Source of the DNA: Microtetraspora sp. NBRC 13810
GTDB taxonomy: Bacteria; Actinomycetota; Actinomycetes; Streptosporangiales; Streptosporangiaceae
DNA length: 64,000 bases
Reading direction: 5' to 3'
Assembly: GCF_030268685.1 (NCBI RefSeq)
Contig: NZ_BSRQ01000007.1
Coordinates: forward strand, 186,001-250,000
Part shown: piece after piece, positions 15,636 through 24,407 of the stretch
Layout of the letters: each line of letters begins with the position of its first letter
Numbering within the stretch: position 1 is the first letter of the stretch
Translations under genes and position numbers: made by a program
The notes under the pieces: generated by a model
The model's input: only the letters and a program-made list of their open reading frames with translations
Told to the model about the DNA's origin: nothing
The model's database searches: none

Positions 15636-16499
15636 TCACGGAGTGCTGGATTCCTCGCCATAAGACCCCTTCGCCGGACGTCTACGGCGGGGAGGTGGCG
15701 TCACCCCGTCCGCCATGCGACGGGCGGTGACGACGAACCCGGTGTGCCCGACCATCCGGTGGTCGGGGCGAACCGCGAGCCCTTCGACATGCCAGTCGCG
15801 GATCAGGGTCTCCCACGAATGAGGCTCGGTGAAACTCCCGTGATCCCTGAGGGTTTCGACAGTACGCGACAGCTGGGTGGTCGTGGCGACGTAACAGCAG
15901 ATCACGCCGCCGGGGGTCAGCGCCTTCGCCGCGGCGTCGACGCACTCCCAGGGGGCCAGCATGTCCAGCAGCACCCGGTCCACGTCCGCCTCGTCGAGCG
16001 CGGCGACGAAGTCGCCCACCACCAGGCGCCACTGGTCCATCGGGCCGCCGTAGAACTTCTCCACGTTCTTCTTCGCGACCTCGGCGAAGTCCTCACGGCG
16101 CTCGTAGGAGGTGACCCGGCCGCTCTCGCCCACCGCCCGCAGCAGGTAACAGGTCAGCGCGCCGGACCCCACGCCGGCCTCCACCACGCGGGCGCCGGGG
16201 AAGACGTCGGCCATCCCGACGATCATCGCGGCGTCCTTGGGATAGACGACCGCGGCCCCGCGCGGCATCGACACGGCGTAGTCCTTCAGCAGGTGGCGGA
16301 AGGCGAGGTAGGCGGTGCCGCCCGAAGAGCGCACCACGGACCCCTCGGGGCGGCCGATCAGGTCGTCGTGCGGGATGGACCCCTTGTGCGTGTGGAACAC
16401 TCCGCCCTCACGCAGCGTCACCGTGTGCCGCTTGTCCTTGGGGTCGGTGAGCTGAACCTGATCTCCGGGCTGGAAGGGCCCGTGCCTGCGAAAACCCAT
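15636..16499 (-). CDS. trmI: tRNA (adenine-58-N1)-methyltransferase TrmI
   Basis: TrmI methylates A58 in the T-loop of tRNAs using S-adenosylmethionine and acts as a homotetramer. The 287-aa protein has the N-terminal FxPGDxVQLTD segment, then the class I methyltransferase core with motif I VVEAGVGSGALT, the acidic SYERREDFAEVA strand and DRVLLDMLAPWE. In actinobacteria trmI is regularly adjacent to ARC/Mpa, as here, with a 209-bp gap carrying the ARC promoter region. The product lacks the C-terminal extension of eukaryotic Trm61. Confidence 0.95.
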   Translation of the reverse strand: MGFRRHGPFQPGDQVQLTDPKDKRHTVTLREGGVFHTHKGSIPHDDLIGRPEGSVVRSSGGTAYLAFRHLLKDYAVSMPRGAAVVYPKDAAMIVGMADVFPGARVVEAGVGSGALTCYLLRAVGESGRVTSYERREDFAEVAKKNVEKFYGGPMDQWRLVVGDFVAALDEADVDRVLLDMLAPWECVDAAAKALTPGGVICCYVATTTQLSRTVETLRDHGSFTEPHSWETLIRDWHVEGLAVRPDHRMVGHTGFVVTARRMADGVTPPPRRRRPAKGSYGEESSTP

Positions 16500-16570
16500 G
16501 CCGACAGGTTAGTGGCGTTCGGGCGCGGAAATGATTCGCGCACACCGGGCCATCCTGGTAGCAATGGGGA

Positions 16571-17668
16571 GTGTTCACCCCAGAGGTCATTTCCACCGGG
16601 CCGGTCCGGCTCCGCCTGCCGCGCGAGGATGACGCCGACGCGATCACCCGTGCGTTCACCGACCCGCTCATCACCCGTTTCATCGCCGGCGCCCCCGTGC
16701 CGTACGTCCGGGACGACGCGCTGGCCTTCGTCAAGACGGCCGCGCAGTCCTGGGACCTCGGCGGCGCGCAGTTCGCCGTCGCCGACCCGGAGACCGACGA
16801 GTGGCTGGGCGGCGCCGGGCTCAAGCCGGTCGACGGCCAGGGCACCTACTCGATCGGCTACCTGGTGGCGCCCTGGGCGCGTGGCAGGGGCGTGGCCTCC
16901 GCGGCCGCCCGCGCCCTCACCGAGTGGGCGTTCGAGCACGGCGCGGCCCGCATGGAGCTGCTCGCCGACATCGAGAACGTGGCGAGCCAGCGGGTCGCGC
17001 ACGCGGCCGGGTTCCAGCGCGAGGGCGTGCGCCGCGGCTGGGAGCCGCGCCGCGACGGCCTTCGGCACGACATGGCGGCCTTCGCCAGGCTGTCCGGCGA
17101 CGCCGGCCATCCGATCCGGCCCTACCTGCCCTTCCTGCCCGGCGGCTCGCTCACCGACGGCGTCGTACGGCTGACGCCCATCACCGTGGCCGACGCCACC
17201 GGCTTCCACGAGATGCTGTCCGACCCCGACGTGCAGAAGTACCACGTGCCGCCGGAGGCGCCGCCGTTCGACGACCTGGTGGCGCGCTGCCGCAAGACCG
17301 GCATGTGGTGGCTGGCGGGCGAGAGGGCCGAGATGGCCGTCCTCGACGCCGGGACCGGCGAGTTCGCCGGCCACATCCAGCTCGCCCAGGTGCTGCCCGG
17401 GCTGGGTCAGGCCATGCTGGGCTACTCGCTGCTCGCCGCCTTCCGCGGCAGGGGTTTCGCCACCCGGGCGGTGAACCTGCTGATCCGGTGGACCTTCGAG
17501 CACACGGAACTGGCCAGGGTCATCGCCGGCACCGACCCCGGCAACGCCGCCTCCCACCGGGTGCTGGAGCGCACCGGATTCGCCCGGGAGGCGCTGCTGC
17601 GCGACTTCCTCCCCGGGCCGGGCGGTGTCCGCAAGGACGACCTCCAGTGGGTCCACCTGCGCCCGTGA
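16571..17668 (+). CDS. Tandem GNAT N-acetyltransferase
   Basis: The 365-aa protein contains two RimJ/RimL-like acetyltransferase domains. Domain 1 (about 5-175) has the acetyl-CoA loop ARGRGVASAAA, and domain 2 (about 195-362) has FRGRGFATRAV; each is followed by a catalytic-end segment (NVASQRVAHAAGFQREG and NAASHRVLERTGFARE). Both loops keep the R/Q-x-x-G-x-A pattern, so both could bind cofactor. The start GTG 16571 directly follows GGGGA, so it may be leaderless or start slightly later. The substrate (protein N-terminus, aminoglycoside or small amine) cannot be predicted. It is divergent from trmI with only 71 bp between starts. Confidence 0.88.
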   Translation: MFTPEVISTGPVRLRLPREDDADAITRAFTDPLITRFIAGAPVPYVRDDALAFVKTAAQSWDLGGAQFAVADPETDEWLGGAGLKPVDGQGTYSIGYLVAPWARGRGVASAAARALTEWAFEHGAARMELLADIENVASQRVAHAAGFQREGVRRGWEPRRDGLRHDMAAFARLSGDAGHPIRPYLPFLPGGSLTDGVVRLTPITVADATGFHEMLSDPDVQKYHVPPEAPPFDDLVARCRKTGMWWLAGERAEMAVLDAGTGEFAGHIQLAQVLPGLGQAMLGYSLLAAFRGRGFATRAVNLLIRWTFEHTELARVIAGTDPGNAASHRVLERTGFAREALLRDFLPGPGGVRKDDLQWVHLRP

Positions 17669-17739
17669 CCGCCCGTTGACCCGGGAGACGCGCCGCCCGG
17701 ACCTTCCGTGACTACACTCCGTGTTCATATGATAACGAC

Positions 17740-20700
17740 ATGGCAACGCTTTGGCCGTTCGTTGGACGGGAGGAAGATCGCGAGCGGATCGCCGGGATCA
17801 TCGGGTCCGGCCGGCGTGGCGGGGTCATGGTGGCCGGACCCGCCGGGATCGGCAAGAGCAGGCTGGCGGCGGAGGCGGTCGCCGGGCTGAGCCCCCGGCG
17901 GTTCCACGTCGTCACCGTGCGTGCGACCCGGGCGGCCTCCGCCATCCCGTACGGCGCGCTGGCCCACCTGCTGCCCGCCGACCTGCCGCCCACCGGCAAC
18001 CCGCTGCGCCGGGCGGCCGACGCCGTCGCCGCGCGGGCGGGCGGCCTGCGTCCCGTCCTCGACGTCGACGACGCCCACTTGCTGGACCCCTCTTCGGCGG
18101 CGGTCGTGCACAATCTGCTCTTCCGGTCCAGGGCCGTCCTGGTGGCGACCGTCCGCACCCCCGGGCCCGTGCCCGACCCGGTGACGGCGCTGTGGAAGGA
18201 GGGCCTGGTCACCCGGCTGGACCTCGCGCCGCTGCCGCCGGAGCGCGCTCACGAGCTGCTGGCGGACGTCCTCGGCGGCCCGGTCGAGCCGGAGACCGCC
18301 GCCAGGCTGTGGCGCGCCGCCGACGGCAGCATGCTGTTCCTGCGCGAGCTGGTCTTGGCCGGGCTGCGGCAGGGGGCGTTCCGGCCGGAGCGGTCGGGGT
18401 GGCGGCTCCGCGGCGGCCTGCCGATGTCGCCCCGGCTGGCCGAGCTGATCGGGCTGCGCCTCGGCGGGCTCGGCGAGGCGACCGCCAGGGTGCTGGAGCT
18501 GACCGCGTTCGGCGAGCCGCTCGGCCTGGCGGTGCTGCTGCGGCTCTGCCCGCGGGAGGCCGTGGAGGAGGCCGAGACCCGGCGGCTGATCCGGGTCCGC
18601 GGCGAGCCCGGCGACCAGCGCGCCACCCTGGCCCACCCCCTGTACGGCGAGGCCGTCCGCACCGGCTGCCCCGCCACCCGCGCCGCCCGCCGCCACCGCG
18701 AACTCGCCGAAGCCACCGCCCCCACCACCCCGACCACGGCCACCAGCGCCGGTGCCGGTGGTGCCGGTACCGGTGCCGCCGGTACCGGAGCGGGGACCTG
18801 CTCCACCGCCGCCGGAACCGGTACGGGAACCACCAGTGCAGGAAGCGAGCCCCGGGTCGTCGGCACCGGCCCCGGTAGCGGAACGGCCGGCACCGGGACC
18901 TGGGCCGCCGACGCCGGAACCGGTACCGGAACGGCCGGAGTGGGAAGCGGGAGCTGTGCCGCCGGTGCGGGAGCCGGTACCGGAGTCGCGGATAGCGCGG
19001 GGGCCGGGGGCGTTGGTGCCGGTGGAGCGGGGGCGGGCCCTCTGGTGGGGCCGTACCGGCTGGTGTTGTGGCGGCTGGAGGGCGGGATCGCGCAGGAGCC
19101 GGCGACGCTGCTGGAGGCCGCGCGGCTGGCCTGGGCCGCGCACGACCACGCCGTGGCCGAGCGCCTCGGCAGGGCCGCCGTCGCCACCGGCGGCGGACCG
19201 GCCGCGGGACTGCTCCTCGCCGCGATGCTCGGCTACGCGGGCGAGCCGCAGGAGGCGGAATCCGTGCTCGCGTCGATCGCCCGCCCGCCCCGCGACGACG
19301 CCGGACGGGCCCTGCTCGCCATCTCCCGCGCCCACAACCTCGACTGGGGCCTCGGCCACCACGACGAAGCCATCCGACTGGCCGAGGAGACCCTGACGAC
19401 GCTCCACGACCCCGCCGCCCGCCAGGAGATCCTCGCCTACCGGGCAAGCCAGTCCTTCTGGACCACCGGCCCCGCCCAAGCCTCCACCCTCGCCACCGAA
19501 GCCCTCACCCCCACCACCCCACCCCCCACACTCGACACACCCCGCACCCGCACAAAGCCCCAGACCGGGACACCCCCCACCCCCACAAAGCCCTTGACCG
19601 AGGCATCCCCCACCTCAGGCCCCTCGGCCGAGCCGTCTTCCACCCGCAGGGAGCCCTTGACCGAGGCACCCCCCGGGGAACACCGGACCGGGAGAGCCCC
19701 CGCCCTTGCGGCGTCCCTGATGGAGGCGTCCTCCGCCCCGGCTTCTGCGCCTGGCCCTGCTGGAGCGCGGAGCGAGGTACCGGCCGCCCCTCCCCGGGTG
19801 GCGGCCGACGGGACGCCGGTCCCTTCGGGTTGGGCCGGGTCGCCGCGCGGGCCGGTGCCTGGCGGGGTGTCGGGGCGGGGGGTGGCCAGGGCGCGGGCGG
19901 TCCGGGTGCTGGCGGACGGGCATGCGGGGCGGTGTGCCGCCGCGGTGGAGATCGGGTTTCCGCTGCTGGCCGAGGGGTCGTCCTGGGGGGAGGAGATCCA
20001 GGACGTGCAGCCCGCGATCATGCCCGCGATCCGGCTGGGGACGACCTTCGCCTGCGTCTTCGCCGGTGACCTGGGGCGGGCGGGGCGGGCGGCGGCGGCG
20101 CGGGTGCGGGCGGCGGTGGAGGAGCCGTTGTGGCATCTGGACGAGATGGCGTCCTGCGCGCTGGCCGCGCTGGTGGCCAGGCTGTCCGGGCGGGTCGGCG
20201 AGGCGGTGCGCCGGGGCCGGGAGGCAGCGGGACACGCGCGGGGCGAGGCCGCGGCGCTGGGGCCGCCGGCGTACGGCGAGCTGGCGCACGCCCAGGTGCT
20301 GGCGGGCGACCTGGAGGGGGCGCGCCGGTCGCTGGACCACGCCGCGCTGCTGACGCTGCCCGGGACGACGGTCCTGGCCTGCTGGGCCGGCCTGGCGCGG
20401 CCGTGGCTGGCCGCCGCCTGCGGCGACACCCCGCGGGCGATGGAGCTGTCCCGGGCGTCCTGCTCGGAGGCGCGCCGCCTCGGGCTGCTCGGGCTGGAGA
20501 TGCTCGCCCTGCACGACGCCGTACGGCTGGGCGCGGGTTCGTGGGCGGCCGAGCGGCTGGCGGAGATCGCCAAGGCCCACGACGGCCGCCTGGCGCCCGT
20601 CTGCGCGGCGCACGCGCGGGCGGCGGTACAGCGGTCGGGGCGGGACCTCGAGGCGGTCTCGCGCGACCTGGAGGCCCTCGGGCAGCCGCTCGCCGCCGCG

Positions 20701-21066
20701 GACGCAGCCGCGCAGGCCGCGAGGGCCTACCTGGGCGCCGGCCGGGCCACCGCCGCGCGGACGGCCTCGGCCCGCGCGTGGGCGCTGTCCGAACGCGCGG
20801 ACGGCGCCAGGACCCCGGCCCTGGCCGATCTGCGGGCCCCGGGGCTGACCCGCCGTGAGCGGGAGATCTCCCAGTTGGCCGTCGAGATGACGAGCGCGGC
20901 CATCGCCCGGCGGCTCAGCCTCTCGGTCCGTACCGTGGACAACCATCTGAGCAACATCTTCACCAAGCTCGGCATCGGCTCCCGCGCCGAACTCGCCCGC
21001 GTCCTCGGCACCGGCCCCCACACACCGCCCGCGAACGGCACGCCCCCCTGGCCCCGACAGCCTTGA
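17740..21066 (+). CDS. Large ATPase-type LuxR-family (LAL) regulator with low-complexity inserts
   Basis: The 1108-aa protein has an N-terminal STAND-like ATPase with Walker A GPAGIGKS (33-40) and Walker B-like LRPVLDVDDAHLLD, a long helical (TPR-like) middle, and a C-terminal LuxR helix-turn-helix (LTRREREISQLAVEM, then RTVDNHLSNIFTKLGI). Two segments break the fold: residues about 326-437 are almost only Gly, Ala, Thr and Ser, and residues about 585-710 are Pro/Thr/Ser-rich with repeats such as KPLTEA. Family members lack such inserts, so these look like expanded simple sequence that stayed in frame. LAL regulators usually activate carbohydrate or secondary-metabolite genes. No obvious target cluster adjoins, so the role is unknown. 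Confidence 0.85.
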   Translation: MATLWPFVGREEDRERIAGIIGSGRRGGVMVAGPAGIGKSRLAAEAVAGLSPRRFHVVTVRATRAASAIPYGALAHLLPADLPPTGNPLRRAADAVAARAGGLRPVLDVDDAHLLDPSSAAVVHNLLFRSRAVLVATVRTPGPVPDPVTALWKEGLVTRLDLAPLPPERAHELLADVLGGPVEPETAARLWRAADGSMLFLRELVLAGLRQGAFRPERSGWRLRGGLPMSPRLAELIGLRLGGLGEATARVLELTAFGEPLGLAVLLRLCPREAVEEAETRRLIRVRGEPGDQRATLAHPLYGEAVRTGCPATRAARRHRELAEATAPTTPTTATSAGAGGAGTGAAGTGAGTCSTAAGTGTGTTSAGSEPRVVGTGPGSGTAGTGTWAADAGTGTGTAGVGSGSCAAGAGAGTGVADSAGAGGVGAGGAGAGPLVGPYRLVLWRLEGGIAQEPATLLEAARLAWAAHDHAVAERLGRAAVATGGGPAAGLLLAAMLGYAGEPQEAESVLASIARPPRDDAGRALLAISRAHNLDWGLGHHDEAIRLAEETLTTLHDPAARQEILAYRASQSFWTTGPAQASTLATEALTPTTPPPTLDTPRTRTKPQTGTPPTPTKPLTEASPTSGPSAEPSSTRREPLTEAPPGEHRTGRAPALAASLMEASSAPASAPGPAGARSEVPAAPPRVAADGTPVPSGWAGSPRGPVPGGVSGRGVARARAVRVLADGHAGRCAAAVEIGFPLLAEGSSWGEEIQDVQPAIMPAIRLGTTFACVFAGDLGRAGRAAAARVRAAVEEPLWHLDEMASCALAALVARLSGRVGEAVRRGREAAGHARGEAAALGPPAYGELAHAQVLAGDLEGARRSLDHAALLTLPGTTVLACWAGLARPWLAAACGDTPRAMELSRASCSEARRLGLLGLEMLALHDAVRLGAGSWAAERLAEIAKAHDGRLAPVCAAHARAAVQRSGRDLEAVSRDLEALGQPLAAADAAAQAARAYLGAGRATAARTASARAWALSERADGARTPALADLRAPGLTRREREISQLAVEMTSAAIARRLSLSVRTVDNHLSNIFTKLGIGSRAELARVLGTGPHTPPANGTPPWPRQP

Positions 21067-21385
21067 ACCGGCCGTCACCGCCGAGCAGCCCAGCCCTCGC
21101 CGCTCCCGCCGTCACCGCCAGGCAGCCCAGCCCTCGCCCCTCCCGCCGTCACCGCCAGGCAGCCCAGCCCTCGCCCCTCCCGCCGTCACCACCGGGCGGA
21201 CCACGCCCCTCCCGCCGTCACGCCCGGCGGCGGAGGACAGCACCGTCCCCCCTGCCACCACAGGACGGCCGGGGGACGCCGCCATCACGACACCCGGCGA
21301 AGGTCGCCACCGTCGCGGTCCGAGACGCCGTGGCCCTCCCCCGCCGTCGCGGGCAGGCGGCGGAGGGCGGCAGGCGGGGCGGGGG
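21067..21385. repeat. 37-bp minisatellite in a convergent gap
   Basis: The 319-bp gap between the LAL gene and the aminotransferase contains three tandem 37-bp units (21072-21108, 21109-21145, 21146-21182) of the type CCGTCACCGCCAGGCAGCCC followed by AGCCCTCGCCCCTCCCG, plus decayed partial copies to about 21230. Copies 2 and 3 are identical and copy 1 differs at four positions. The rest of the gap is GC-rich with no gene. It is not CRISPR-like: there are no unique spacers. Confidence 0.85.
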
Positions 21386-22606
21386 TCAGTCGGTGCCGAA
21401 CTTGGTGCGCAGGCGGGCGAAGGCGGTGTCGGTGGCCTGGAGGGCGCGGTCGATGTCGGCGTCGGTGTGGGCGGCCGAGAGGAACCAGTTGTGCCAGGGA
21501 TGCAGGTAGACGCCCTCCTCCAGGCAGGCGGCGGACCAGTACATCGCCTTCTCCAGGGTGGCGTCGCCCTCGAAGGACAGCCAGGGGATCTGCACCGGAC
21601 CGGTCTGGTTGACGGTGAAACCGTGGGCGGCGGCCTGGGCGGCGAGCCCGGCACGCAGGCGGGCGCCGGAGCGCTCCATCACGGCGGGGCCGTCGATCTC
21701 GCGGAGGGTCTCGATCGTGGCCTTGGCGGCGGCCATGGCGACGGCGGAGAACCAGAAGGAGCCGGTCGAGTAGAGCGTCTGGGCGGCGGAGCGCAGCGCG
21801 TCGGTGCCGGTCACCGCGGCGATCGGGTAGCCGTTGGCCATCGCCTTGCTCCAGGCGGTGAGGTCCGGCCGCACCCCGAGCGACTCCCAGCTGCCCCGCA
21901 GGTCCAGCCGGAAGCCGGCCCGCACGTCGTCGATGACCAGCGCGGCCCCGATCCGGTCGGCCAGTTCGCGCGCCCCGCGGGCGAAGGACGCGTCGACGAG
22001 CTCCTGGTCTTCGAAGGAGTCGTGTTTGAAGGGGGTGGCGATGACGGCCGCCACGTCGCCGTCCACGGTCGCGGCGGCGGCCTGGAGGCCCGCCAGGTCG
22101 TTGTAGGGGTACTCGACGATGTCGGCCCGGTCGCTGGGGGTGGTGCCGGCGAGGCTGGGCGTGCACCAGGGGTCGGCGCCGTGGTAGGCGCCGTGCGCGA
22201 CGAGCACCTTGGCGCGTCCCGTGGCGGCGCGGGCCACCATGAGCGCCTGGGTGGTGGCGTCGGTGCCGTTCTTGGAGAACATCGCCCAGTCGGCCGAGGG
22301 GATCAGGTCCACCAGGAGCTCGGCGAGCTCGACCATGACCGGTCCCGGGCCGTTGAGGCAGTCTCCCGACGCGTGCTGGGCCGCGGCGGCCGCCTCCACC
22401 CGGGGGTGGCGGTGGCCCAGGATGACCGGCCCCCAGCTGCACATCAGGTCGACGTACTCCCTGCCGTCGGCGTCCCACTGGCGGCAGCCGTCGCCGCGGA
22501 CGAAGAACTGCGGGAATCCGGGGCCGAAGATGGCGGCGTTGAGGTGCCCGTACATCCCGCCGGGGATGACCTTGGCGGCTCGTTCGCGAAGCTCGGCGTC
22601 GGTCAT
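21386..22606 (-). CDS. Class III PLP aminotransferase (glutamate-1-semialdehyde aminomutase-like)
   Basis: This 406-aa protein is a fold-type I aminotransferase of class III. Signs are the cofactor-phosphate region SKNGTDATTQAL (about 111-122), the aromatic stacking YHG (141-143), IDDVRAG (about 225-231, Asp for the pyridine N) and the Schiff-base Lys254 in TAWSKAMANGYP. It resembles GSA aminomutase but carries DLMCSWGPVILGH rather than the strictly conserved HemL text, and it is not in a heme context, so it is more likely an aminotransferase or aminomutase for a special metabolite. It lies one nucleotide after the PfkB kinase stop, so the two are translationally coupled. Substrate unknown. 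Confidence 0.85.
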   Translation of the reverse strand: MTDAELRERAAKVIPGGMYGHLNAAIFGPGFPQFFVRGDGCRQWDADGREYVDLMCSWGPVILGHRHPRVEAAAAAQHASGDCLNGPGPVMVELAELLVDLIPSADWAMFSKNGTDATTQALMVARAATGRAKVLVAHGAYHGADPWCTPSLAGTTPSDRADIVEYPYNDLAGLQAAAATVDGDVAAVIATPFKHDSFEDQELVDASFARGARELADRIGAALVIDDVRAGFRLDLRGSWESLGVRPDLTAWSKAMANGYPIAAVTGTDALRSAAQTLYSTGSFWFSAVAMAAAKATIETLREIDGPAVMERSGARLRAGLAAQAAAHGFTVNQTGPVQIPWLSFEGDATLEKAMYWSAACLEEGVYLHPWHNWFLSAAHTDADIDRALQATDTAFARLRTKFGTD

Positions 22607-22607
22607 G

Positions 22608-23516
22608 TCAGATCCCTTCCAGGGTGAGGTCGTCGAGCCCGGCGTCGGAGCCGAGCCCCTGCGCGACGCGGGCCGCCACCGCCGTGCCGGTCTCCGCGGC
22701 GCTCACCGGATCCCGTCCGGCGAGCAGGCCGGCGATGAACCCGGCGCAGTAGGCGTCGCCGCAACCGGTGGTGTCCACCACCGGCACGTCGAGGGCGGGC
22801 ACCCGGACGGCGCCCCCGCCCGTCACCACGAGGCTCCCCGCGGCGCCCTGGGTGACCAGCACCCCCGACGGGCCGGCGGCGAGCAGCTCGGCGGCGGCCG
22901 TCTCCGCGTCGCCGGCGCCGGTCATCATGAGCGCCTGCTCCTCGTTGGGCAGCAGATAGTCGACGTAGGGGAGGAAGTCCCTCGCCGCGCGCACCAGGTC
23001 CGGCATGTTGGACAGCAGGTCCATGGTGACGACGGCGCCGTTCTCCCGCGCCCTGCCCAGCAGCGCGAAGAAGTCCGGGTCGTACAGCCCGAAGGTCGCG
23101 TCCATGCCGCCGAGGTGCAGCACCCGTGCGGCGGCGACCCGTCCCGGGTCGAGGTCGGCGAGGCTCAGCCCGAGGTTGGCGCCGGGCGCGTGGAAGGACG
23201 GGCGGCCGCCGTCCGGCCTGATGGGGAGGATGGAGGCAGCGGTCTGCTCGCCGGGTTTGCGTACGACGCCCGAGACGTCCACGCCGCGCCGTTCCATGAT
23301 CATGAGGAGGAAGTCGCCGAGTTCGTCGCCGCCGACGGCGCCGAGCGAGGCGACCGGCACGCCGAGCCTGGCCAGCGCGACCGCGGTGCCGGCCGCGGCG
23401 CCCGCGGCGGTGATCCGGACCTGTTCGACCAGGTGAGTGTCCTGACCGGCGGGGATCGACTCCACCGGCCGGGCGAGGACGTCGACGATGTGCACCCCGA
23501 GGGTGACGACGGCCAT
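22608..23516 (-). CDS. PfkB-family sugar/nucleoside kinase
   Basis: This is a 302-aa ribokinase-superfamily kinase. It has the N-terminal substrate-binding strand, the GAAAGTAVALARLG glycine motif, a lid region, LLPNEEQALMMTGAG, and the C-terminal anion-hole/catalytic motif DTTGCGDAYCAGF with Asp as base. ATG 23516 is supported by GGAGGG 6 nt upstream; the frame could extend to 23606 but lacks support. It heads a two-gene unit with the aminotransferase and is divergent from a TetR regulator that probably controls it. The pairing suggests phosphorylation of a sugar or polyol whose amino or keto form is handled by the aminotransferase, but the substrate cannot be named. Confidence 0.87.
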   Translation of the reverse strand: MAVVTLGVHIVDVLARPVESIPAGQDTHLVEQVRITAAGAAAGTAVALARLGVPVASLGAVGGDELGDFLLMIMERRGVDVSGVVRKPGEQTAASILPIRPDGGRPSFHAPGANLGLSLADLDPGRVAAARVLHLGGMDATFGLYDPDFFALLGRARENGAVVTMDLLSNMPDLVRAARDFLPYVDYLLPNEEQALMMTGAGDAETAAAELLAAGPSGVLVTQGAAGSLVVTGGGAVRVPALDVPVVDTTGCGDAYCAGFIAGLLAGRDPVSAAETGTAVAARVAQGLGSDAGLDDLTLEGI

Positions 23517-23638
23517 GGCGCTCCCTCCGCTTGCCTCCCGCACGGGACCGGCGCGGCCCCGGTACGGCTCGCACGGGCCCAGGGCGGCCCCGTACGGCTT
23601 CCGCACGGCCCTGAGGCGTCCCGCGCGGACGTTGATGG

Positions 23639-23657
23639 GATAATAGACGGGCGCCCG
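23639..23657. promoter_or_regulatory. Candidate TetR promoter and operator
   Basis: A -10-like GATAAT (23639-23644) in an otherwise GC-rich region is followed by a perfect 10-bp palindrome CGGGCGCCCG (23648-23657), itself inside a looser TTGA...TCAA dyad (about 23632-23670). It lies between the divergent PfkB and TetR starts and close to the TetR start (ATG 23688), as expected for an autoregulatory operator. Confidence 0.35.
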
Positions 23658-23687
23658 ATTACCAAGTCAACGGCCACGGGGGAACCG

Positions 23688-24284
23688 ATGCCGAAGAACG
23701 TGAACCATGACGAACGCCGCGAGGAGGTCGTCGACGCCGCCCGCCGGATCATCCTGCGCGACGGACTGGAGGCGGCCACCACCAGGGCGATCGCCAGGGA
23801 GGCGGGATACTCCAACGGCGTGCTGGCGCACTACTTCGCCGACAAGGACGACATCCTGCTCTCCGCGTTGCGCTCGTCGCACCGGCGGATCGTGCACCGG
23901 CTGCGCCGCAAGCTGGCCGGGCGTACCGGGCTGGCCGCCCTGCGCGAGCTGCTCCTGGACAACCTGCCGCTCGACGAGGAGCGGGCCGCGGAGACCGGCC
24001 TGGAGATGGGGTTCTGGAGCCGCAGCCTGAGCAGTCCCGCCCTGCTCGCGGTGCAGCGGCAGGAGGCGGCGGAGCTGCGCCACCTCGTGCGGAGCCTGCT
24101 CGGGGCCGCCGCGAGCAGCGGGGAGATCGCCACCGGGGACGACCTCGACGACGTCACCGAGCGGCTGCTCGCGCTGGTCGACGGGCTGAGCGTGCACCGG
24201 CTGCTGTATCCGGACCGGGCCGGCGCGGACCGGCTGGAGCGGCTGCTCGACGCCGAGCTGAACCGCCTGCGCCCCGGCGCCTGA
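23688..24284 (+). CDS. TetR-family transcriptional regulator
   Basis: The 198-aa protein has a canonical N-terminal TetR helix-turn-helix: REEVVDAARRIILRDGLEA, TTRAIAREAGYSNGVLAHYF with the recognition helix, then ADKDDIL. The C-terminal ligand domain (FWSRSLSSPALLAVQRQEAA) resembles BetI-like regulators. ATG 23688 follows GGGGGAA. It is divergent from the PfkB kinase/aminotransferase pair with a candidate operator between them, so it probably represses that pair in response to a related metabolite. A perfect hairpin terminates it. Confidence 0.9.
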   Translation: MPKNVNHDERREEVVDAARRIILRDGLEAATTRAIAREAGYSNGVLAHYFADKDDILLSALRSSHRRIVHRLRRKLAGRTGLAALRELLLDNLPLDEERAAETGLEMGFWSRSLSSPALLAVQRQEAAELRHLVRSLLGAAASSGEIATGDDLDDVTERLLALVDGLSVHRLLYPDRAGADRLERLLDAELNRLRPGA

Positions 24285-24296
24285 GCGCCGCCCCGC

Positions 24297-24320
24297 GCCG
24301 GTCGCGACGCCGCGACCGGC
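24297..24320. terminator. Hairpin after the TetR gene
   Basis: A perfect 10-bp stem GCCGGTCGCG/CGCGACCGGC (24297-24306 with 24311-24320) and 4-nt loop lie 12 nt after the TetR stop. There is no T-run, as is common for high-GC terminators. Confidence 0.6.
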
Positions 24321-24334
24321 TGGGTGGCCCCGAC

Positions 24335-24399
24335 TCAGCAGACAGGCTCAGCAGACGGGTTCAGCAGGCAGGTTCAGCAGACGGGTTCAGCAGGCAGGG
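24335..24399. repeat. Five-copy 13-bp minisatellite
   Basis: Five tandem 13-bp units from 24335 to 24399 follow the pattern TCAGCAGRCRGGY: variants TCAGCAGACAGGC, TCAGCAGACGGGT and TCAGCAGGCAGGT alternate as 1-2-3-2-3'. It lies between the TetR hairpin and the stop of the convergent small kinase (24408). Confidence 0.9.
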
Positions 24400-24407
24400 G
24401 CGGGGCC

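Noticed and set aside
18209-19447. Long minus-strand frame opposite the LAL regulator
   Set aside because: Arg/Gly/Pro-rich composition without motifs; the sense frame has Walker and LuxR motifs.
21072-21182. CRISPR-like array
   Set aside because: Repeats are directly abutting with no unique spacers, and no cas genes are nearby. It is a minisatellite.
21386-22606. HemL (glutamate-1-semialdehyde aminomutase) for heme
   Set aside because: Pairing with a PfkB kinase and TetR regulator and divergent signature text do not fit the heme pathway.
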